Positions 59,190 to 64,000 of a DNA stretch of 64,000 nucleotides are shown here, piece by piece. Position 1 is the stretch's first letter; each line of letters starts with the position of its first letter. A program made the position numbers and the translations under genes. Origin of the DNA: Pseudogemmobacter sp044142105. GTDB taxonomy: Bacteria; Pseudomonadota; Alphaproteobacteria; Rhodobacterales; Rhodobacteraceae. The notes beneath the pieces were generated by a model that did not search any database, had not been told where the DNA came from, and worked only from the letters and a program-made list of their open reading frames with translations. Location of the stretch: the NCBI RefSeq assembly GCF_044142105.1, contig NZ_JBGTYM010000006.1, forward strand, positions 1-64,000, read 5' to 3'.

Positions 59190-59873
59190 GTGCCAGAGCC
59201 GCAGCCCTTCGAGCTTGTCATTTTCGATTGCGACGGGGTGCTGATCGATTCCGAGATGATCTCGGCCCGGATGCTGGTGGCCGCCCTGGCCGAGCGCGGC
59301 GTCTCGATCGACCTGCCCTATGTCGCGCAGCATTTCCTGGGCCGCAGCTATCCGACCGTCATGGCGACAATCCGGCGCGACTTCGGCCTCGACCTGCCGC
59401 CCGCCTTTGAGGAAGACTATCGCGAACGTCTGCTGGAAGGGTTCCGCCGCGAGCTGCGCGTCATGCCGCATGTGGCGGAGGTGATGGATGCGCTTGGCCT
59501 GCCCTATTGCGTCGCCACCTCCTCGTCGCCGCGCCGGGTTGAGATTTCCCTTGTGCTGACAGGACTTTGGCCGCGCGTTCAGGGCCGCATCTTCACCGCG
59601 TCGGAAGTGGCGCGCGGCAAGCCTGCGCCCGATCTGTTCCTTCATGCCGCCGCGCGCATGGGGGTCGATCCGGCCCGCTGTCTGGTGATCGAGGACAGTC
59701 TGACCGGCATCGCCTCTGGCCTGGCCGCCGGCATGACCGTCTGGCGGTTCACCGGCGGCAGCCATATGGCGAATGGCTATGCGCCCGAGCCGCCCGAGGC
59801 CACACCGCAGATGCACTTTGCATCCTTCGCCGATTTCTTCCATCTTGCGCCCGACTTGAGGGGGGCCGGATGA
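59190..59873 (+). CDS. HAD-IA family phosphatase
   Basis: A 227-residue cytoplasmic phosphatase of the beta-phosphoglucomutase-like subgroup: motif I VIFDCDGVLIDSE, Ser of motif II in VATSSSPRR, Lys in ARGKPAPDLFLHAA and motif IV in CLVIEDSLTGI. Its substrate is probably a polyol or sugar phosphate, given the regulator and transporter genes that follow. The start is GTG at 59190 with AAGAGGA upstream; it overlaps the regulator gene by four bases. Confidence 0.85.
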   Translation: MPEPQPFELVIFDCDGVLIDSEMISARMLVAALAERGVSIDLPYVAQHFLGRSYPTVMATIRRDFGLDLPPAFEEDYRERLLEGFRRELRVMPHVAEVMDALGLPYCVATSSSPRRVEISLVLTGLWPRVQGRIFTASEVARGKPAPDLFLHAAARMGVDPARCLVIEDSLTGIASGLAAGMTVWRFTGGSHMANGYAPEPPEATPQMHFASFADFFHLAPDLRGAG

Positions 59874-60829
59874 CGCCGAGACAGGAGCCAGAACCCACGC
59901 CGCTGGACGATGCCGCCCGCGCGGGCTGGTTGTCCTATGTCGGCGGGCTGACGCAGGACCAGATCGCCGCCGAGCTGGGCATCTCGCGCCAGCGGGCGCA
60001 GCGACTGGTCAGCCGCGCCATGGCGGAAGGGCTGATCCATGTCCGCCTGAATCATCGCATCGGCGCCTGCATGGATCTCGAGACCGGGCTTACCCAGCGC
60101 TTCGACCTGACCCGCTCCCGGGTCGTGCCTGGCCTTGGCCCCGGCGCCGATCCGGTGCGCGCGCTCGCGCCCGCCGCTGCGGCAGAGCTGGAGCGGTTCC
60201 TGCGCATGGCAGAGCCGCTGACCATCGCCCTTGGCACCGGCCGCGCGCTGCGCGGCATGGTCGACGCGGTCGAGGCGACCGAGGCGCCACAACACCGGCT
60301 GGTCTCGCTGATCGGCAATATCGCGCCCGACGGTTCGGCCAGCTTCTTCGATGTGGTGATGCGGCTGGCCGACAAGGTCATGGCACCGCATTACCCGATG
60401 CCCGTGCCGGTGATCTCGCCCACGGCCGAAGAACGGGCGGCTTTCCACGCCCTGCCGCCAGTCAAGCGCGTGGCCGACCTTGCGGCCTCGGCCGATGTGG
60501 TCTTCGTCGGCGTGGGCCAGATGTCCGATGATGCACCCCTGCTGAAGGACGGATTCGTCACCCGCGCCGAACTGGACGAGATGCAGGCCGCCGGGGCGAC
60601 CGGGGAAGTTGCAGGCTGGGTCTTCGATTCCACCGGCGCCTATCTTGATTTTGGCACCAACCGCCGCACCGGCGGGGTGCGCGTCACGCCGGGCCTTGAC
60701 CGGCCCTCGATCGGCATTGCTGCGGGCGCATCCAAGGCGCCCGCCATATTGGCCGCGCTGAAATCCCGTATCCTCAATGGCTTGGTGACTGACGAGCCAA
60801 CGGCCCGCTGGCTGATCGCGCAGCGCTGA
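59870..60829 (+). CDS. SorC/DeoR-family transcriptional regulator of polyol uptake
   Basis: A 319-residue regulator. The helix-turn-helix is LTQDQIAAELGISRQRAQRL (residues about 27-46), followed by the SorC-type sugar-phosphate-binding domain (TIALGTGRALRGMVDAVEAT; VFVGVGQMSDDAPLLKDGFV; TGGVRVTPGLDRPSIGIAAG). It should respond to a phosphorylated polyol and control the downstream transporter genes. Its start overlaps the HAD gene (ATGA). Confidence 0.88.
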   Translation: MTPRQEPEPTPLDDAARAGWLSYVGGLTQDQIAAELGISRQRAQRLVSRAMAEGLIHVRLNHRIGACMDLETGLTQRFDLTRSRVVPGLGPGADPVRALAPAAAAELERFLRMAEPLTIALGTGRALRGMVDAVEATEAPQHRLVSLIGNIAPDGSASFFDVVMRLADKVMAPHYPMPVPVISPTAEERAAFHALPPVKRVADLAASADVVFVGVGQMSDDAPLLKDGFVTRAELDEMQAAGATGEVAGWVFDSTGAYLDFGTNRRTGGVRVTPGLDRPSIGIAAGASKAPAILAALKSRILNGLVTDEPTARWLIAQR

Positions 60830-60857
60830 CCTTCGCATCTGCGGCGGAAGTGGGGGC

Positions 60858-60911
60858 TTGACGACTCAGATCGTCGTGTGAGCATTTACTCATTCAGCGA
60901 TGAATTGCTCA
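60858..60911 (+). promoter_or_regulatory. promoter/operator region of the polyol transporter operon
   Basis: TTGACG (60858-60863) is a likely -35. Overlapping it is the inverted repeat ACGAC-N7-GTCGT (60861-60877). Downstream are TGAGCA (60879-60884) and its inverse TGCTCA (60906-60911), enclosing the dyad ATTCAGCGATGAAT (60892-60905). Together they form a plausible operator for the adjacent SorC-family regulator. The -10 is weak, as expected for an activated promoter. Confidence 0.45.
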
Positions 60912-60934
60912 TACGCTATCAGGGAGGAATACTG

Positions 60935-62245
60935 ATGACCTATCCGCTCCGCGCCCTTCTGGGCGCGACGGCCTTTGCCGCCCTGTCGGGTGCCGCGCTG
61001 GCCGAAACCACCATCACCGTGGCCACCGTGAACAACGGCGACATGATCCGCATGCAAGGCCTGATGGACGACTTCAACGCCAAGCACCCCGACATCAAGG
61101 TCGAGTGGGTGACCCTGGAAGAGAACGTCCTGCGCCAGAATGTGACGACCGATATCGCCACGGGCGGCGGTCAGTATGACGTGATGACGATCGGCACCTA
61201 TGAAGTTCCGATCTGGGGCAAGCAGGGCTGGTTGGTCAGCCTGAACGACCTGCCCGCCGAATACGATGTCGATGACCTTCTGCCCGCCATCCGCGGCGGC
61301 CTGACGGTCGATGGCAACCTCTTTGCCGCGCCCTTCTACGGCGAATCCTCGATGGTCATGTATCGCAAGGACCTGATGGAAGCCGCGGGCCTGACCATGC
61401 CCGACGCGCCGACCTGGGCCGATATCGAGAAGGCCGCCGCGGCCATGACCGACAAATCCAAGGAGCAATATGGCATCTGCCTGCGCGGCAAGGCCGGCTG
61501 GGGCGAGAACATGGCCTTCCTCACCGCCATGTCCAACTCTTTCGGCGCGCGCTGGTTCGATGAGACCTGGCACCCGCAATTCGACCAGCCCGAGTGGAAG
61601 GCGACACTCGACTTCTACCTGAACCTGATGAACAACTACGGCCCGCCCGGCGCCTCGAACAACGGCTTCAACGAGAACCTGACCCTGTTCCAGCAAGGCA
61701 AATGCGGCATGTGGATCGACGCCACCGTCGCGGCCTCCTTCGTGACCGGCAAGGATTCCACCGTGGCCGACAAGGTGGGCTTCGCCCTTGCGCCCGATAA
61801 CGGCCTCGGCAAGCGCGGCAACTGGCTCTGGGCCTGGTCGTTGGCGATCCCTTCCTCGTCCAAGAACCAGGAAGCGGCCAAGACCTTCATCGATTGGGCG
61901 ACCAACAAGGACTACCTCGCCCTTGTCGCGTCCAAGGAAGGCTGGGCCAACGTGCCTCCGGGCACCCGCACCTCGCTGTATGAGAACCCCGAATACCAAA
62001 AGGTTCCCTTCGCGAAGATGACGCTCGACTCGATCAATGCGGCCGACCCGAACGCGCCGACCGTCAAGCCGGTGCCCTATGTCGGCGTGCAATTCGTCGC
62101 AATCCCCGAATTCCAGGGGCTTGGCACCTCGGTGGGCGAGTTGTTCTCGGCCGCTCTGGCCGGTCAGAAATCGGCGGATGACGCGCTGGCCGAAGCCCAG
62201 AAGCTTGTGACCGATGAAATGACCGCTTCGGGCTACATTCAGTAA
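60935..62245 (+). CDS. smoE: polyol (sorbitol/mannitol) ABC transporter, periplasmic binding protein
   Basis: A 436-residue exported family 1 solute-binding protein. Signal peptide MTYPLRALLGATAFAALSGA with cleavage after ALA; mature protein starts ETTITVATVNNGDMIRMQGL. Hinge and ligand segments: GGGQYDVMTIGTYEVPIWGK, APFYGESSMVMYRKDLMEAA and NGFNENLTLFQQGKCGMWID. It matches the SmoE/MtlE type known for sorbitol and mannitol in rhodobacteria. The ATG at 60935 has AGGGAGGAA upstream. An RNA hairpin after the stop probably raises its transcript level relative to the permeases. Confidence 0.9.
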   Translation: MTYPLRALLGATAFAALSGAALAETTITVATVNNGDMIRMQGLMDDFNAKHPDIKVEWVTLEENVLRQNVTTDIATGGGQYDVMTIGTYEVPIWGKQGWLVSLNDLPAEYDVDDLLPAIRGGLTVDGNLFAAPFYGESSMVMYRKDLMEAAGLTMPDAPTWADIEKAAAAMTDKSKEQYGICLRGKAGWGENMAFLTAMSNSFGARWFDETWHPQFDQPEWKATLDFYLNLMNNYGPPGASNNGFNENLTLFQQGKCGMWIDATVAASFVTGKDSTVADKVGFALAPDNGLGKRGNWLWAWSLAIPSSSKNQEAAKTFIDWATNKDYLALVASKEGWANVPPGTRTSLYENPEYQKVPFAKMTLDSINAADPNAPTVKPVPYVGVQFVAIPEFQGLGTSVGELFSAALAGQKSADDALAEAQKLVTDEMTASGYIQ

Positions 62246-62257
62246 TCCTCCTGACTT

Positions 62258-62290
62258 GGGGGCCGGAACCCTTCACCGGCCCCCCTTTTT
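62258..62290 (+). terminator. hairpin with T-run after smoE (partial terminator)
   Basis: GGGGGCCGG (62258-62266) pairs with CCGGCCCCC (62276-62284), followed by TTTTT. A strong stem between the binding-protein gene and the permease genes; read-through must occur, so it probably limits permease expression and protects the smoE message. Confidence 0.7.
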
Positions 62291-62389
62291 CTTCCTTATC
62301 ACCTCCGTCCCGGCATCCGCGCGCCCCGCCGCGCCCGCCCCCCGGCGCCCCTTTGCGCCATTCCCCGAGCGACCCGGAGACCTGTTCCC

Positions 62390-63262
62390 ATGTCCACGCA
62401 ATCGACCCGCGCCGCAGCCCGACTGATGGTCGCGCCTTCGGTCTTCGTCCTGTTCATATGGATGATCGTGCCGCTGGCGATGACGCTGTACTTCTCTTTC
62501 CGCTTCTACAGGCTGCTGACGCCCGACCGCACCGGCTGGGTCGGCCTTACGAATTACAAGTGGTTCCTGAACGCGCCCGATTTCTGGCTGGCGATCTTCA
62601 ACACGCTGCTGCTGGTCGGCGGGGTGCTTTTCATCACCGTCGTTCTGGGCACGCTGATTGCGCTGCTGATCGACCAACCGGTCAAGGGTCAGGGCGCGCT
62701 GCGTATCCTGGTGATCGCGCCCTTCTTCGTCATGCCCCCCGTCGCCGCCTCGATCTGGGAAAACCTGTTCATGCATCCGCAGAACGGGCTGCTCGCCGCC
62801 CTTTCGCGCGGGCTGGGCTATGATCCGATCCTCTATCTTGAACAATATCCCATGGCCTCGGTCATCGGCATAACGGCCTGGGAATGGCTGCCCTTCGCCA
62901 CGCTGATCCTGCTGACCGCGCTGCAATCTTTGTCTTCGGAACAGCTTGAAGCGGCGGAGATGGACGGGGCCTCCGCGCTTTCCCGCTTCCGCTACATCAT
63001 CCTGCCGCACCTGACCCGGGCCATCACCGTGGTGATCCTGATCGAGACGATCTTCCTGCTGGGCATCTTCGGCGAGATCTTCACCACTACCCAGGGCGGC
63101 CCCGGCTCGGCCTCCACCACCCTTCCCTATATGATCTACAAGCAGGCGCTGGTGGCCAAGGATATCGGCCGCGCCGCCGCCGGTGGGATCATCGCCGTCA
63201 TCCTTGCCAATATCGTTGCGGTCTTCCTGATGCGCGGCATCGGCAAGAACCTCGACGCATAG
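62390..63262 (+). CDS. smoF: polyol ABC transporter, permease 1
   Basis: A 290-residue inner-membrane permease with six predicted transmembrane helices. The first is PSVFVLFIWMIVPLAMTLYF. The EAA loop that contacts the ATPase is EQLEAAEMDGASALSRFRYI, followed by ILPHLTRA. Partner of the second permease 10 bases downstream. Together with smoE it imports hexitols; the ATP-binding subunit should be further right. Confidence 0.9.
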   Translation: MSTQSTRAAARLMVAPSVFVLFIWMIVPLAMTLYFSFRFYRLLTPDRTGWVGLTNYKWFLNAPDFWLAIFNTLLLVGGVLFITVVLGTLIALLIDQPVKGQGALRILVIAPFFVMPPVAASIWENLFMHPQNGLLAALSRGLGYDPILYLEQYPMASVIGITAWEWLPFATLILLTALQSLSSEQLEAAEMDGASALSRFRYIILPHLTRAITVVILIETIFLLGIFGEIFTTTQGGPGSASTTLPYMIYKQALVAKDIGRAAAGGIIAVILANIVAVFLMRGIGKNLDA

Positions 63263-63272
63263 GAGAACCGAC

Positions 63273-64000
63273 ATGGCCCGTGCCGTCACCCCGCAACGCC
63301 AATGGATCGTCACCATCGCCGCCTGGTTCGTGGCCTTGCTGATCTTCTTTCCCGTCCTGTGGATGATCCTGACCAGCTTCAAGACCGAAGCCTCGGCCGT
63401 CGCCTCGCCGCCGCAGCTGTTCACCGCGGACTGGACGACCGAGAACTATGCCGAGGTCTGGGCGCGGTCGGATTATCCGCGCTTCTTCTGGAACTCGGTC
63501 GTCATCTCGGTTGGCTCCACGCTGCTGGGCCTGGCCATTGCCATCCCGGCGGCCTGGTCCATGGCTTTCGTGCCCGGCAAGCGCACCAAGGATCTGCTGA
63601 TGTGGATGCTGTCGACCAAGATGATGCCGGCCGTGGGCGTTCTGATCCCGATGTATCTGCTGTTCCAGAAGATCGGGCTCTACGACACCAAGACCGGCCT
63701 GATCCTCGCCTTGATGCTGATGAACCTGCCGATCATCGTCTGGATGCTCTACACCTATTTCAAGGAAATCCCCGGCGAGATCCTTGAGGCTGCGCGGATG
63801 GACGGCGCCAGCCTGTGGAACGAGGTCGTCTATGTCCTGACCCCCATGGCCATTCCCGGCATCGCCTCGACCATGCTTCTCAACATCATCCTCGCCTGGA
63901 ACGAGGCCTTCTGGACCATCACGCTGACCACGACCAAGGCGGCGCCGCTTTCGGCCTTCATCGCCAGCTTCTCGGCGCCGCAGGGCCTGTTCTACGCGAA
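63273..64000 (+). CDS. smoG: polyol ABC transporter, permease 2 (cut by window end)
   Basis: The first 242 codons of a permease; the 3' end lies outside the window. Helices include WIVTIAAWFVALLIFFPVLW and the long segment around LILALMLMNLPIIVWMLYTY, with the EAA loop GEILEAARMDGASLWNEVVY. The ATG at 63273 has AGGAGA upstream. Usual length is about 275 residues, so roughly 30-35 residues are missing. Confidence 0.9.
   Translation, partial: MARAVTPQRQWIVTIAAWFVALLIFFPVLWMILTSFKTEASAVASPPQLFTADWTTENYAEVWARSDYPRFFWNSVVISVGSTLLGLAIAIPAAWSMAFVPGKRTKDLLMWMLSTKMMPAVGVLIPMYLLFQKIGLYDTKTGLILALMLMNLPIIVWMLYTYFKEIPGEILEAARMDGASLWNEVVYVLTPMAIPGIASTMLLNIILAWNEAFWTITLTTTKAAPLSAFIASFSAPQGLFYA

Overview
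The window reads as a high-GC alphaproteobacterial chromosome segment, most likely Rhodobacterales (Paracoccus/Rhodobacter-like). Reasons: strong G/C third-position use, the hom, class II fructose-bisphosphatase (glpX) and recJ neighbourhood, TadE/TadG-like pseudopilin genes, a G1-U72 tRNA-Glu, a TTAA-N7-TTAA CtrA-type box before recJ, and a smoEFG-type polyol ABC transporter at the right end. No species call is possible from sequence reading alone.

Left region (1-9568): the 5' end of a leftward glutamate dehydrogenase gene, three Tad surface-assembly genes (one with a von Willebrand A domain), a small lipoprotein, homoserine dehydrogenase, a secreted unknown, glpX, recJ and tRNA-Glu(TTC).

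Mobile island (9554-18148): about 8.6 kb is inserted at the 3' end of tRNA-Glu, bounded by an 18-bp direct repeat of the tRNA 3' end. It carries a P4-type tyrosine integrase, an AlpA-like regulator, a primase/helicase-like replication protein and six or seven small unknown genes, with no recognisable virion genes. This is a satellite-like or integrative-element layout. Four noncoding places in the island carry the same paired 8-mer, TGGGTRGA-N3-TGGGTRGA (11-bp period): near attL, and upstream of the 222-aa gene, the primase and the integrase. I could find this pattern nowhere else in the island.

Centre (18564-24977): a two-domain glycosyltransferase, a small lipoprotein, a secreted caspase-like protein with Sel1 repeats, a small unknown and an OmpA-family protein.

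Type VI secretion (T6SS) region (25127-58150): an accessory operon runs rightward (PP2C phosphatase, membrane-anchored M15 peptidase, a TssM C-terminal-domain protein with a degenerate DotU-like N-terminus, VgrG). The core operon runs leftward from the kinase gene: ppkA, tssA, tssB, tssC, hcp, tssE, tssF, tssG, tagH, tssJ, tssK, tssL, tssM, tagF. Divergent from ppkA, across a 23-bp imperfect palindrome, is clpV followed by an effector-loading module: DUF2169 protein, a ketosynthase-fold protein that has lost its nucleophile, a DUF4150 PAAR-like protein with a C-terminal extension, and a propeller-like candidate immunity protein. A DUF6484 protein and a truncated TIGR02270-like protein face this module. 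PpkA, TagH and PP2C make up a complete Thr-phosphorylation control set.

Right end (58307-64000): a MltB-like lytic transglycosylase, then a polyol-uptake locus: HAD phosphatase, SorC-family regulator, periplasmic binding protein, and two permeases, the second cut by the window end.
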